Translations under genes and position numbers: made by a program | NCBI GenBank assembly: GCA_910588535.1 | Contig: CAJUOO010000008.1 | Location: forward strand, 1-62,531 | Direction of reading: 5' to 3' | Origin: an uncultured Lachnospiraceae bacterium | Lineage (GTDB): Bacteria; Bacillota; Clostridia; Lachnospirales; Lachnospiraceae | Length of the DNA stretch: 62,531 nucleotides | Part shown: positions 17,939 through 27,905 of the stretch, piece after piece | Position numbering within the stretch: the stretch's first letter is position 1 | Layout of the letters: each line of letters begins with the position of its first letter | Notes under the pieces: generated by a model | The model's input: the letters and a program-made list of their open reading frames with translations, nothing else | Database searches by the model: none | Told to the model about the DNA's origin: nothing

Positions 17939-17967
17939 AAAAAACTGCCGCAAATTATTGCGGCAGC
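17939..17967 (-). terminator. Rho-independent terminator of valS
   Basis: CTGCCGCAA pairs with TTGCGGCAG, and on the minus strand the stem is followed by a run of T. It lies 31 bp after the valS stop codon. Confidence 0.85.
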
Positions 17968-17997
17968 TCTATCCTTCTATTCTTTCTATATATACTT

Positions 17998-20652
17998 TTA
18001 TTTTATTCTTTTATTTATCTGCTCGATCCGCTCTTCCACCTGCTTCATCATTTGCTCATATCTTGCAAGTTTCTCTTTCTCTTCCTTTACCTTCGCTTCC
18101 GGCGCCTTGCTGATAAATCGTTCATTGTTAAGCATGCCATGAGCACGCGCAAGCTCTTTTGTAAGCTGCTCTCTCTCTTTTGTCAAGCGCTCAAGCTCCT
18201 TACTTATATCCACAAGCTCTTCCAGAGGAATATAGATCACAGCCTTGTGAATCACAGCGGACACTGCATCTTCCGCAATTCCCTCTGTTCCTTTCTGTAT
18301 CACAACATCACTGGCATAGCCAAGAGAAGCAAAAAATACCCTTCCCTTCTCAAAAATATCTTGGATCTCACTATCCTCTGAAACTACATATACCTTTGCC
18401 TTTCTGCTGGGCGGTACGTTCAATTCTGCGCGCACATTGCGGATTCCTCTTACTGCTTCTTTGATTGTCTCGACTGAGATCTCCTCTGCATCATAATGCC
18501 ACTCTTCTTTATATATCGGCCATGAAGAAATCATAATAGATTCCTCCTCATCCTGTAGATTGCAAAAGATCTCCTCCGTGACGAACGGCATAAACGGATG
18601 CAAAAGCTTTAGGGACTGAATAAGTACTGTCTTTAATGTCCAGAGTGCCGCCGCCTTCGTCTGATCTTCCTCATTATACAGACGCGGTTTTACCATCTCA
18701 ATATACCAATCACAAAATTCTTCCCACACAAAATCATAAACCTTCTGCATGGCAATGCCAAGCTCATACCGATCCATATTTTCTGTGACATCCTTGGCAA
18801 GAGTATTTGCTTTAGAAAGGATCCATCTATCCGCATCTGTCAGATGTGTCTCCGCTACCTCCCTAGTATCTGCCTTTTCCAGATTCATCATAATAAATCT
18901 TGACGCATTCCACACTTTGTTGGCAAAATTTCTGCTGGCCTCCACTCTCTCCCAGTAAAAACGCATATCATTTCCCGGTGCATTTCCGGTGATAAGCATC
19001 ATGCGCAGCGCATCAGCACCATATTTTTCAATTACCTCCAGCGGATCGATCCCGTTGCCAAGAGATTTGCTCATCTTGCGGCCTTCGGAATCTCTCACAA
19101 GCCCGTGAAACAGCACTGTGTGAAAAGGCGCTTTTCCCATCTGTTCAAAACCAGAAAATATCATACGGATTACCCAGAAAAAAATAATATCATACCCTGT
19201 CACCAACACGTCCGTCGGATAAAAATAATCCAGATCCTCTGTCTTCTCCGGCCATCCAAGGGTCGAAAATGGCCACAGTGCAGAAGAAAACCATGTATCC
19301 AAGGTATCTGGATCTTGCGTGATATGTGTACATCCACACTTCGGACAGCACTCCGGCTTCTTTTTCGCCACAGTTATCTCCCCACAATCATCACAATAGT
19401 ACGCGGGAATTCTGTGCCCCCACCATAGCTGTCTGGAAATACACCAATCACGGATATTATCCGTCCAGTTAAAATAGATTTTCTCCATACGTTCTGGCAA
19501 AAGCTGCACTTCTCCATTTTTTACCGCTTCAACCGCAGGTTTTATCATCTCATCCATCTTGACAAACCACTGCTGTTTTATCATGGGCTCCACTGTGGTG
19601 CCACAGCGATCATGTGTGCCGACATTGTGGCTGTGAGGTACCACCTTAACCAGCAGCCCGGTCTCCTCAAGCTCCTTTACAATCGCCTTTCTCGCCTGAT
19701 AGCGATCCATCCCTTTATACTTGCCGCCATTATGATTGATCGTAGCATCATCATTCATTATATGAATTTCCTCCAAATGATGACGCCTTCCCACCTCAAA
19801 ATCATTTGGATCGTGTGCCGGCGTAATCTTTACGCAGCCCGTACCAAATTCCTTATCAACATATGAATCAGCAACTACTGGAATCTCCCTGCCGACAATA
19901 GGCAAGATCAATGTCTTTCCCACCAGATGTTTATATCTCTCATCCTCAGGATGAACTGCCACTGCTGTATCTCCAAGCATTGTCTCTGGTCTGGTGGTGG
20001 CGATCTCCACATACTCTCCTTCACTGTCTTTCACCGGATACTTTATATGCCAGAAGAATCCATCCTGCTCCTCATGCTCCACCTCCGCATCAGAAATGGA
20101 TGTCTGACACAGTGGACACCAGTTGACAATGCGCGACCCTTTGTAGATCCAGCCCTTCTCATATAATTTAATAAAGACATCCTCCACAGCTTTAGAACAT
20201 CCTTCATCCATAGTAAAGCGCTCTCTGTCCCAGTCAGCGGAGGAACCCATCTTCTTAAGCTGATTGATAATACGCCCGCCATACTCCTCGCGCCACTCCC
20301 AAGCCTTAGAAAGAAAGCCCTCTCTGCCAAGCTCTTCCTTATCAATTCCCTGTTCCTTCAGCGCTTCTATCACCTTTACCTCTGTCGCAATGCTTGCGTG
20401 ATCTGTCCCCGGCTGCCACAGAGCATTGTACCCTTGCATTCTCTTGTAGCGAATTAAAATATCCTGCATCGTATTATCCAGCGCATGTCCCATATGAAGC
20501 TGCCCGGTAATATTCGGCGGCGGCATCACAATAGTAAATGGCTTCTTACTCCTGTCTACCTCTGCATGAAAATAGTTCTTCTCCATCCACTTATCATACA
20601 ATCTTGGCTCAATCTCCGCTGGGTTATAAGTTTTCTCAAGCTCCTTCATCAT
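17998..20652 (-). CDS. valS: Valyl-tRNA synthetase
   Basis: This is an 884-residue class I aminoacyl-tRNA synthetase that charges tRNA-Val and edits misactivated threonine. It has the HIGH-type motif PPPNITGQLHMGHALDN (near residue 45), the editing domain (about 190-340), the KMSKS motif GRKMSKSLGNGIDP (near 525), an anticodon-binding domain (about 610-760) and the C-terminal coiled-coil arm (about 815-884). All are intact and the length is normal. A T-box leader precedes it, so expression should rise when tRNA-Val is uncharged. Confidence 0.97.
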   Translation of the reverse strand: MMKELEKTYNPAEIEPRLYDKWMEKNYFHAEVDRSKKPFTIVMPPPNITGQLHMGHALDNTMQDILIRYKRMQGYNALWQPGTDHASIATEVKVIEALKEQGIDKEELGREGFLSKAWEWREEYGGRIINQLKKMGSSADWDRERFTMDEGCSKAVEDVFIKLYEKGWIYKGSRIVNWCPLCQTSISDAEVEHEEQDGFFWHIKYPVKDSEGEYVEIATTRPETMLGDTAVAVHPEDERYKHLVGKTLILPIVGREIPVVADSYVDKEFGTGCVKITPAHDPNDFEVGRRHHLEEIHIMNDDATINHNGGKYKGMDRYQARKAIVKELEETGLLVKVVPHSHNVGTHDRCGTTVEPMIKQQWFVKMDEMIKPAVEAVKNGEVQLLPERMEKIYFNWTDNIRDWCISRQLWWGHRIPAYYCDDCGEITVAKKKPECCPKCGCTHITQDPDTLDTWFSSALWPFSTLGWPEKTEDLDYFYPTDVLVTGYDIIFFWVIRMIFSGFEQMGKAPFHTVLFHGLVRDSEGRKMSKSLGNGIDPLEVIEKYGADALRMMLITGNAPGNDMRFYWERVEASRNFANKVWNASRFIMMNLEKADTREVAETHLTDADRWILSKANTLAKDVTENMDRYELGIAMQKVYDFVWEEFCDWYIEMVKPRLYNEEDQTKAAALWTLKTVLIQSLKLLHPFMPFVTEEIFCNLQDEEESIMISSWPIYKEEWHYDAEEISVETIKEAVRGIRNVRAELNVPPSRKAKVYVVSEDSEIQDIFEKGRVFFASLGYASDVVIQKGTEGIAEDAVSAVIHKAVIYIPLEELVDISKELERLTKEREQLTKELARAHGMLNNERFISKAPEAKVKEEKEKLARYEQMMKQVEERIEQINKRIK

Positions 20653-20769
20653 AATTCTCCTTTACCATTTTCTCTATATAAGTATGTGTCAATGAAACTG
20701 ACATCTTCTCCTTGGTATAACTTGCACACAATCACCCCTTAATAGCATTTTCCTATATGGGGCTATACA

Positions 20770-21078
20770 ACCGAGAGGTTACTTCCCCTGCGCACAAAAA
20801 AACCCTCTGCCTGTTTCCAGACAAAGGGCGTTATTGCGCGGTACCACCTTCTTCACTGTGAACAAAAAATCTTCACAGCCTTATTACCCAATAACGGCGG
20901 GCGCCGTGACAGTCTACTGTATGGCTCTGCTCCCATATGTTCAACTGCCCTGCTCCAAAGCTACCTTCCTTCTGCCCACACCCAAGGGATCTTTCAGCCG
21001 GTGAATCCCCCTCTCTGATGGCGGTACACAAGTACTCCTCTTCTTCCTAACATGTCGTGTTATACTATTGTTTGTATA
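20770..21078 (-). promoter_or_regulatory. T-box riboswitch leader of valS
   Basis: The T-box sequence AAGGTGGTACCGCG reads on the minus strand at 20850-20837. It overlaps one arm of a terminator stem (20829-20796, CCCTTTGTCTG ... CAGAGGG plus seven T). Upstream, AGGAAGAAGAGGAGTAC near 21045 marks the start of Stem I. Uncharged tRNA would stabilise the antiterminator and allow read-through into valS. I did not fix the specifier codon. Confidence 0.9.
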
Positions 21079-21084
21079 TGATAC

Positions 21085-21113
21085 ATAATATAAGGAAAAA
21101 ATTGCTTTGTCAA
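21085..21113 (-). promoter_or_regulatory. Sigma-A promoter of the valS T-box transcript
   Basis: On the minus strand TTGACA (21113-21108) and TATTAT (21090-21085) are 17 bp apart. The predicted start near 21078 fits the T-box leader. Confidence 0.75.
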
Positions 21114-21122
21114 GTACTAATC

Positions 21123-22310
21123 TCACACTTTTCTCAAGCTTACCACACTCATAATCTCTTCTGCAAATCCTTCATTCATCTTTGCAAATTCCTTAATGCT
21201 CTGATTTGTATTTTCTGCAACCTGTCTGTTATATTCCATATTTTTTCTCAGCTTCTGTCGTCTTACATTCAGATCATGGCGCACCTCCACCATCTCCCTG
21301 TCATCCAAAAGCGCTTCACTTCTATGCACCCATATGCGCGGATCCAACAACTGAAAATCAGAAAGGATAGATATTAGATGTGTCTCTGCATCGTGAAGTT
21401 CCCTTGAACTATTGCGGTACATCTCCCTCTCCCGCTTCATCTCAAGATATAGTCCCCAGATATGATTTAACTCATAAGCACTCTGTACACCATATTTCAT
21501 ATGTTGATAATCAATGCTATTTCGAATGTTGACATACCGCACCTTCACCTTATTAAGCAGGCTGATGGCACGGTTGAGCTTTCTCTCCTGAAAATGCATC
21601 TCTCGGCGCTCCTCCTGCTGCTTGGCAAAGATACCAGCCAGAGCAATACCGATGCTGGCAAGCATCCCATAGATCCACATATCATATTGCCCCTCCAGCA
21701 TAGCTATATTGATCACTGTAAATACAACTACCGCGCCGAGTGCTCCAACCACCCATCCCATCAAGCGCTTGTACAATTCAAGTTTGTCCTGCGCCTCATC
21801 TATCTCATAGCGTATCTCGCTCTTCTCTCCCTCCAGCGCATGCATATCATTCTCCACAACCACCGCATACTTTTCATCATCATCCAGACGCTTCATCATA
21901 TCGCGGATATTCTCTCCATAGCTCTCCATCTTAAGATATTGTTCCTCAGGTATCTTGTTGGGAGACTTCTGAAAATTTGCTCTCTCCGCGCTTAACTCAC
22001 GGATTCGCTCTGCCGCAGTGGCAAGCTCTGCCTTTGCCTCCTCTGGTATCGCAGCGATAATCTGCACATCCCTCAAAGAATTGGTGACACCCTCATATTC
22101 ATCCTTTGCATCTTCCACAGCTTTATTGGCAATACAGATCTGGCTCAGTGCATTTTCCACAAAACCTCTTGCCTCCTCCGATGTGGTGACGCGGTATGGC
22201 ACTGGCACAACCAGCGCTGGGCGCTCCATATCATCAAGGTATTCCCCGATTGTCTGTTTGTTCTTAAGCTTCTCTTGTTTTCTTTTCTTTAACCAGCCAA
22301 ATAAACCCAT
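21123..22310 (-). CDS. Coiled-coil membrane protein of the DUF5716/DUF5717 operon
   Basis: I do not recognise a named family. The 395-residue protein has a basic N-terminus (GLFGWLKKRKQEKLKNK). A long helical/coiled-coil region (about 50-175) follows, then two adjacent transmembrane segments (about 182-226, LMGWVVGALGAVVVFTVINI and WIYGMLASIGIALAGIFA). A second charged helical region fills the C-terminal half. It is the last gene of the operon, 19 bp after the TPR protein. It could be a membrane scaffold for its partners; this is inferred from context only. Confidence 0.75.
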   Translation of the reverse strand: MGLFGWLKKRKQEKLKNKQTIGEYLDDMERPALVVPVPYRVTTSEEARGFVENALSQICIANKAVEDAKDEYEGVTNSLRDVQIIAAIPEEAKAELATAAERIRELSAERANFQKSPNKIPEEQYLKMESYGENIRDMMKRLDDDEKYAVVVENDMHALEGEKSEIRYEIDEAQDKLELYKRLMGWVVGALGAVVVFTVINIAMLEGQYDMWIYGMLASIGIALAGIFAKQQEERREMHFQERKLNRAISLLNKVKVRYVNIRNSIDYQHMKYGVQSAYELNHIWGLYLEMKREREMYRNSSRELHDAETHLISILSDFQLLDPRIWVHRSEALLDDREMVEVRHDLNVRRQKLRKNMEYNRQVAENTNQSIKEFAKMNEGFAEEIMSVVSLRKV

Positions 22311-22329
22311 CTATTTCTCCCATTTATAT

Positions 22330-23100
22330 TCAGGACATCTGCCTGCGATATTCCTGCTTCCAATTCTCAATCACTGCTTCTCTTCTCCCCTCACCCACCT
22401 CGGCTGAGCCTCTGATCTGTATCCATTCTTCCTCTATCTGCTTTCTCTGTTCCTCTGAAAAGCTGGCAGAGATCTCTTTGTACTGTACGGCATCTCCTGA
22501 AAGATAATATAACAAAAGAAGCTCTTTTCTTATACTGTCCGGTGACGACAAAAGCTCACATGCCTTCTTAAAATGCTCCTCCGCCTCATGATACATCAGC
22601 ATCCTTGCATAGGCTACTGCCATATTATGGTGAACCTTTCCCACAAAATTAACGTCACATGTCTCCCTCCTTCTGTCTGATAAAAGATCCTCATATCGCT
22701 TTATCGCCTGTGCATAGCGCTGTTTTTCCATATAAGAATCCGCCAGCAGCTTTAACCGCTCTGGGCGGCTTAATGCCACAAAAGTATACAATTTATCTTT
22801 TAGAAAGAGAAGCTCCTCCTTATCATAATAATTTGCCGCCTCACAGACCATCATAATCATCTCGGCAAAGCTGCGATTGCTGTTTATACATGTCGACAGA
22901 TTATCTGCAAGCTCCAAAAGAGCAAGCTCTGATCTGAGGTATGTAAGTAGCTCTGGTGAAAAAAAATCTTCTGTCACATGATAGATATTCTGATATAGAT
23001 AATAGCACAGCTCCTCCAAAGACCAGATCTCCTCTCCGCTCTCTGCTATTATGTAGGGCTTCTCTCCTCTTCTGCTACTACAAAGCAACAATCCACCCAT
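22330..23100 (-). CDS. TPR-like helical protein of the DUF5716/DUF5717 operon
   Basis: This 256-residue protein is almost entirely helical. The second half has tetratricopeptide-like repeats: RLKLLADSYMEKQRYAQAIK, then VHHNMAVAYARMLMYHEAEE, with the typical A/Y/G spacing. The N-terminus (GGLLLCSSRRGEKPY) carries the tyrosine/proline-rich start seen in small adaptor proteins. It lies 34 bp after the DUF5716 gene and 19 bp before the coiled-coil membrane protein gene. It probably acts as a protein-protein adaptor. No enzymatic motif is seen. Confidence 0.75.
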   Translation of the reverse strand: MGGLLLCSSRRGEKPYIIAESGEEIWSLEELCYYLYQNIYHVTEDFFSPELLTYLRSELALLELADNLSTCINSNRSFAEMIMMVCEAANYYDKEELLFLKDKLYTFVALSRPERLKLLADSYMEKQRYAQAIKRYEDLLSDRRRETCDVNFVGKVHHNMAVAYARMLMYHEAEEHFKKACELLSSPDSIRKELLLLYYLSGDAVQYKEISASFSEEQRKQIEEEWIQIRGSAEVGEGRREAVIENWKQEYRRQMS

Positions 23101-23134
23101 TCTTCTCCGCCCCCTTTTACCTGTTATCTGTGCA

Positions 23135-24199
23135 CTACTCGATCAAAATATCCTTTCTAACACATACATCACTTGCCTTCTCCATACTTCCAAACCCCAG
23201 ATCCCGCACAAAAATCACACCGTGTCTGTCATTTATAAAGGCAAGACGAATCTCCAGCCGTGTCATGCGCCTCTCCCTCTTAGGAAAGCTCTCCAATGAG
23301 ATGATCTCTGTCTTCTCCTCACCCTTTAATGAGCGAAGAACCAACTCTATCTCAGACAAAGCATCTGGTATTGCCTCTATCAAAGCTCTCGCCTCATACC
23401 AGCTCATGCCAGCCTTTGCCAGATACAAAAGCCGCCTCTCTCCTTTCACCTTCACTGGAAGTATCACTGACGCCCTCAGACGGTTTTTGCACAACAACTG
23501 AACCTGATCAAAGGCACGGGCATGGATGCGGTCATACGCTGCGTATGAAGCAGCTCTGGTATAGAGATTCAGCCCTTTAAAAACGCGCCTTCTATTACAA
23601 AGGTAGGGTAGGCTCTGCTTGTCCCAGTCCTCTCCAAAAAAGCCCTCCCCAATCAGATACACTGCGCTGATCAGCCTTCTGTCCAGCCGCTCCTTCGCAA
23701 GGCGCAAAAATGTCTCATCGGATGGCTTCTCATAATTCATCTCATCAAGCTTCTCCACCGTAAGCTCGGCGGTTATGCTTGTACTTCCCCTCTGTACATG
23801 AAGACTGCGATAGACACACCCATCCCGTGAGAAATCAAAGAACACCACATCATTGTTCCACAAGTTCCGCTCCTGATTAAGAGCAAAATAGATGCATGCC
23901 TCCTCTCTGCCCTGAAGATGAATGGCATCCTCCTCAATGCCAAGCTCTATGCATGCTCTCTCTACCTCCTCCGCCCGCTCAAGCGTAAAATCTGAAAGTA
24001 CCAGATCGATGCTGCTTATATCTGCGGGGACAGTCAGACCCGGTATGGCAAGCAGACAATCCTTAAGGTAAGATAGATTCTCCTCCGTCGCAAACAATGT
24101 CTCCAATGTCTCCGGCTCTGTCATCCCATCTGTCATATAACTGACCTGTGTTATCTCACTGCCAATGTCCACACCGGCTGTCCAATATCCCTTCTGCAT
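23135..24199 (-). CDS. DUF5716-type protein with actin/Hsp70-like fold start
   Basis: The 354-residue protein begins WTAGVDIGSEITQVSYM. This is similar to the phosphate-1 loop of actin/Hsp70/sugar-kinase ATPases, and a second phosphate-loop-like stretch, NDVVFFDFSRDGCVYRSL, occurs near 135. I match it from memory to DUF5716, a family found next to DUF5717 in Lachnospiraceae. An ATPase role is suggested but unproven, because the residues for ATP binding are only partly visible. It lies 62 bp after the large DUF5717 gene, in the middle of a five-gene operon. Confidence 0.75.
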   Translation of the reverse strand: MQKGYWTAGVDIGSEITQVSYMTDGMTEPETLETLFATEENLSYLKDCLLAIPGLTVPADISSIDLVLSDFTLERAEEVERACIELGIEEDAIHLQGREEACIYFALNQERNLWNNDVVFFDFSRDGCVYRSLHVQRGSTSITAELTVEKLDEMNYEKPSDETFLRLAKERLDRRLISAVYLIGEGFFGEDWDKQSLPYLCNRRRVFKGLNLYTRAASYAAYDRIHARAFDQVQLLCKNRLRASVILPVKVKGERRLLYLAKAGMSWYEARALIEAIPDALSEIELVLRSLKGEEKTEIISLESFPKRERRMTRLEIRLAFINDRHGVIFVRDLGFGSMEKASDVCVRKDILIE

Positions 24200-24261
24200 C
24201 CTTCTATGCCCCCATGCTGTATTCTATTCCTTTTTCCTTCAGTGAGATCGAAAAGCCAAAC

Positions 24262-27200
24262 CTACAAGATTGCAAATCCCTTCTCCGCAAGTGTTTTCTT
24301 CTCTGCATAGGACTGCATCAGCTCCTTTAAGGTGACAGTATCTCTAAGCTCCACACACGCACAGATATCATTTAGCAGGCGATAACGGCTCTCACTGCTC
24401 GCCGTGTCAAAGCTGTCCATCAACAGGGTATCCTTCTTCGTAAGACGCTCGCCATCCTGCCCGCACTCTGCAATATAGTACCGCAGGCGCTCGCCATAAA
24501 ATAAAGTAAATTCCATCACGTAAAACGCCGCATAGGATCGCTCCATCCGCCTTATCTCATATACCTTCTTGCCAGAGATACCCGTATCCAGCATATAATG
24601 AATCTCCACCGCATCCTCTGTTCGGCTCTGATATTCTATAATGGTCTTATCACGCAGATATGGCACAAGCTCCATATATCTCTCAAACTTCTTATAAAAT
24701 CCAAAGCACTTATTCTCCTCCAGAAACTCATCCATCAGAACCTTGGCAAGCTTTATCTGCACTGCTGAGAGCATCTCCTGCTCAGAATAGAACCGAAGGA
24801 GTGCTAACCTGCAAATATCTGGCACCTCTTTTCTATGTTGTATATATTCCTGCTCAATAAAATAGAAAAGCCTGTCACTCACCACCTGATTATTTACAAA
24901 ATATCCATGTGCCTGCTGTGCCAGACACGCGCCAATCAACATCTGATTGACACCTTTCTTATAATATACCTCAAAAACCTCCATCAGATAACTCATGCTG
25001 CTGCCAGAAAATAGCATCTGTGCCAGCAGGCGTTCCTCAAGCTCCGTGGCATCTATCGAAAAATCAATGGCTGCATGCCATAGAAATAACATATGCTTTG
25101 TGGTACTGTTATAATATTTTAACAGATAATTCAAGATCATCTCATCATATTTCCCCCTGAAAAATACACTGGCACACATTTCCAGAAGAAATTCTTCCTT
25201 CTCTCTCTCCTTCGCCCAGAGAAGATAGATGCATAGCTTCATCAGGCGGTTGACTGCTATCCCTTCATAGCCATATCTCCTCAGCGCCCGATATGCCTCC
25301 TCATACATCGCTCTTGCTATCATCAGCTCCACAAGATGTAAGCGCTCCCTTACCAACAAGCCATCCATATCAAGCTGTTTTAACTGCTCCTCCAGCTTAT
25401 CCCCGTCATAATTCTCCATATAATACTCTATAATTCTCTGGCTAAGCTGGTTTTTGTAGTATTGTCTGACAAAAGGCGACGCCAACGTCTGTGTGTACAA
25501 TTCAATATCCACACCTTCTGCCCGATACATTCCCTCCTTCTCGCAGATATGAAGCCACAGAAGAACATCTCCACTGTCCAGTTCATAGCAGCTTCGAATC
25601 ATTGCCTCCTCATGAAACAGCGGAACTGGCTCCATACTTCTACAATTTCGAACAGAGGTTATTTCCTGATGAACAGGCAATATCAAGAAACGCCTCCTTC
25701 TCTCATCTTCATAGAGCACTGCAGCTTCCTCCGTGTAGAGAGGTACACACGCCCCACCATTCTCTATCGGCACAGACAATTCTTTTGTACATTCCTTATA
25801 ACGAACAATAATCCTCCCCTTCTTGCCCTCTGCCTGTACCCAAGCGGACAACAAAATCTCAGGATAATGCTTTGCCATCTCCTGATTTAACAAGGACGTC
25901 TTTATCACTTTTTTATATATATAAGCAAGCTTGCGGTTGATATTCCCCTTGGCAGCCTGAGTCAAGGCAAACTGTTCAATAGCTGCCCTATGATTTTTCA
26001 ATATAGAACCATTCTCTGGATCATTTCGAAGCAGATTTTCATATAACTTTTCCTTTGTCTTATCATTTAAACTATTATCAAAGGAAAAATACATTGCTGC
26101 AAGCTTTGGGATCTGCTCTCTTGAATGATCCGGGAAGGTGTCAAGGTATATCTCATATAATCCTGCAATTCCACACTGAGAAGAAATTCCTTCCTCATAC
26201 CATCGAAAATATCGCTTCTCCACTCTCTTATCCCGAATAAAAAGAGAAAGAAGACTCTCCAATATCAGCTTATTTTTGTACCTTTCATACAGCAGCTCCA
26301 AAATACGGTACAAAACCAAGCTCCCATTTTTCTCAAGCTGGCTCTGCTCAGCTATCACAAGGCCTGCTTTTTCTGAAATTGCACCATGCTGCACACCCCA
26401 CCAGACCGCCTGAAGCTCAAACCCATTTAAGATGCGGATAAGCTCTGGCTGCTCATTGATAACAGCACATGCCTCATAGTACAGAAACGGGCTTCTCGCC
26501 CCTTTCGCATACTGTTCCTTTAACCTGACTAGCTTTAGGCTCTGATTCTGTGCATATTCCTCGTCCAGATACATAAGAATCCAAAGAATCTGCCATGAAT
26601 CCTTTCCTCCCTCATACAGGCGTCGAACCGTGAGCAGTGTCTCCTTCAACTCTCTGTCATCCCGAAGATACAGCACCTTGACATAGAGATAATATGCATA
26701 AAGCTCCGGCTGGCGATCCTTCACTCTAAGCACTCTGTCCTCGATGTGCTGCACCAAAAAACCTGCCTCCTTATTCTTCTTCTGCGTAAGAATAAGGTGA
26801 ATCTGCAATAACTCCAAAAATAATGGAGCATCTGGTTGATTTATCAAGCGCTCTATCAGCTTAAGAGAACGCTTGCACCACGCTTCCGTGTTCATCTTGT
26901 GTAAGCGGAAGGAAAAATATTCCTCCGCAAGCTTACAAAGCCCTTTCTTAAGCTCCTTCCTAAATCTTTGCCGCTCTAATGTCTTGACACGCTTCACAGA
27001 ATCTCTGTACTTTTCCACATAAATCTCGACACAAAGCTCCTGATATGGCGTGACAATAAAAATCCTGCCAAAATTTTTCCCCGCATGAACCTTATCTTCC
27101 TCAATGGTGTAAAAAAGAGGATAAATACTGCCTGAAAAATCACCGCTGGTCAATGTATTCCGCTCAAGCTTAATAAAATCTCCGTCAACCTTGATCTCAA

Positions 27201-27873
27201 TAGAAAGATACCCCCAACCACTCTTTGATAAAGTGATCGTATTCCCCACAGTATGCTCAAACTCAGGATACTCCTGTCGATCTTCCCCGATTGTAAGCAT
27301 GACTCTGGACTTTTTATGAACGGAGACCAAGAATTCTTCCATCGCCGTATCTGTGCAGACACTGTCCTTCAATATCTCATACACCGCACAAGCATGTGGA
27401 TTTGTCACCAGAAATATATCCGCAAAATCAGAGGACAAAAATAATCTCTTCGCCTCCTCATAATGATTACGAACTAGATTAGCAAAATGAAACAGATTCC
27501 GAATCTTTCCCATAGAAGTCATGGCAAATGGTGCTTCCACCTGTATCCTACAGGGGAGCTTAAGCTCTCCGCCATCGCTCACAATATAAATACAACCCTT
27601 AAACTCCTCCCCGGCCGCCATGCCATTGCCATGAATTTCATAATGAATTTCTGCCTGTTTTCCGATAAAGGAGGTCTCTTTAAGAACAATGCGTCCTGCA
27701 TCTGTATAGAGAAGCCCCCTTGCCTCCTGCCCGCTCAAGCTCCGAATCAGAAAGCTGCCAGACAGGATGCCATCTGTACAGATGGCACCCTCAATACTTC
27801 CGACGGATAATTCCAGCTCTGGAACACTATTTTCAAAAATCCCTTTTGACAGTTTACTGATCTTTGCCTTCAT
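24262..27873 (-). CDS. DUF5717-type giant protein, 1,203 residues
   Basis: The N-terminal third (about 1-310) is rich in beta strands (LSKGIFENSVPELELSVGSI, then KLPCRIQVEAPFAM), suggesting immunoglobulin-like modules. The rest (about 320-1200) is mainly helical, with repeat-like segments similar to TPR arrays (AYYLYVKVLYLRDDRELKE). There is no signal peptide and no transmembrane segment, so it is likely cytosolic. I match it from memory to DUF5717. It lies 32 bp after the phosphodiesterase gene and before DUF5716. Function unknown; its size and repeat content suggest a scaffold. Confidence 0.78.
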   Translation of the reverse strand: MKAKISKLSKGIFENSVPELELSVGSIEGAICTDGILSGSFLIRSLSGQEARGLLYTDAGRIVLKETSFIGKQAEIHYEIHGNGMAAGEEFKGCIYIVSDGGELKLPCRIQVEAPFAMTSMGKIRNLFHFANLVRNHYEEAKRLFLSSDFADIFLVTNPHACAVYEILKDSVCTDTAMEEFLVSVHKKSRVMLTIGEDRQEYPEFEHTVGNTITLSKSGWGYLSIEIKVDGDFIKLERNTLTSGDFSGSIYPLFYTIEEDKVHAGKNFGRIFIVTPYQELCVEIYVEKYRDSVKRVKTLERQRFRKELKKGLCKLAEEYFSFRLHKMNTEAWCKRSLKLIERLINQPDAPLFLELLQIHLILTQKKNKEAGFLVQHIEDRVLRVKDRQPELYAYYLYVKVLYLRDDRELKETLLTVRRLYEGGKDSWQILWILMYLDEEYAQNQSLKLVRLKEQYAKGARSPFLYYEACAVINEQPELIRILNGFELQAVWWGVQHGAISEKAGLVIAEQSQLEKNGSLVLYRILELLYERYKNKLILESLLSLFIRDKRVEKRYFRWYEEGISSQCGIAGLYEIYLDTFPDHSREQIPKLAAMYFSFDNSLNDKTKEKLYENLLRNDPENGSILKNHRAAIEQFALTQAAKGNINRKLAYIYKKVIKTSLLNQEMAKHYPEILLSAWVQAEGKKGRIIVRYKECTKELSVPIENGGACVPLYTEEAAVLYEDERRRRFLILPVHQEITSVRNCRSMEPVPLFHEEAMIRSCYELDSGDVLLWLHICEKEGMYRAEGVDIELYTQTLASPFVRQYYKNQLSQRIIEYYMENYDGDKLEEQLKQLDMDGLLVRERLHLVELMIARAMYEEAYRALRRYGYEGIAVNRLMKLCIYLLWAKEREKEEFLLEMCASVFFRGKYDEMILNYLLKYYNSTTKHMLFLWHAAIDFSIDATELEERLLAQMLFSGSSMSYLMEVFEVYYKKGVNQMLIGACLAQQAHGYFVNNQVVSDRLFYFIEQEYIQHRKEVPDICRLALLRFYSEQEMLSAVQIKLAKVLMDEFLEENKCFGFYKKFERYMELVPYLRDKTIIEYQSRTEDAVEIHYMLDTGISGKKVYEIRRMERSYAAFYVMEFTLFYGERLRYYIAECGQDGERLTKKDTLLMDSFDTASSESRYRLLNDICACVELRDTVTLKELMQSYAEKKTLAEKGFAIL

Positions 27874-27905
27874 ACTTTACCCCATCCTCACTATTACATT
27901 TCAGT

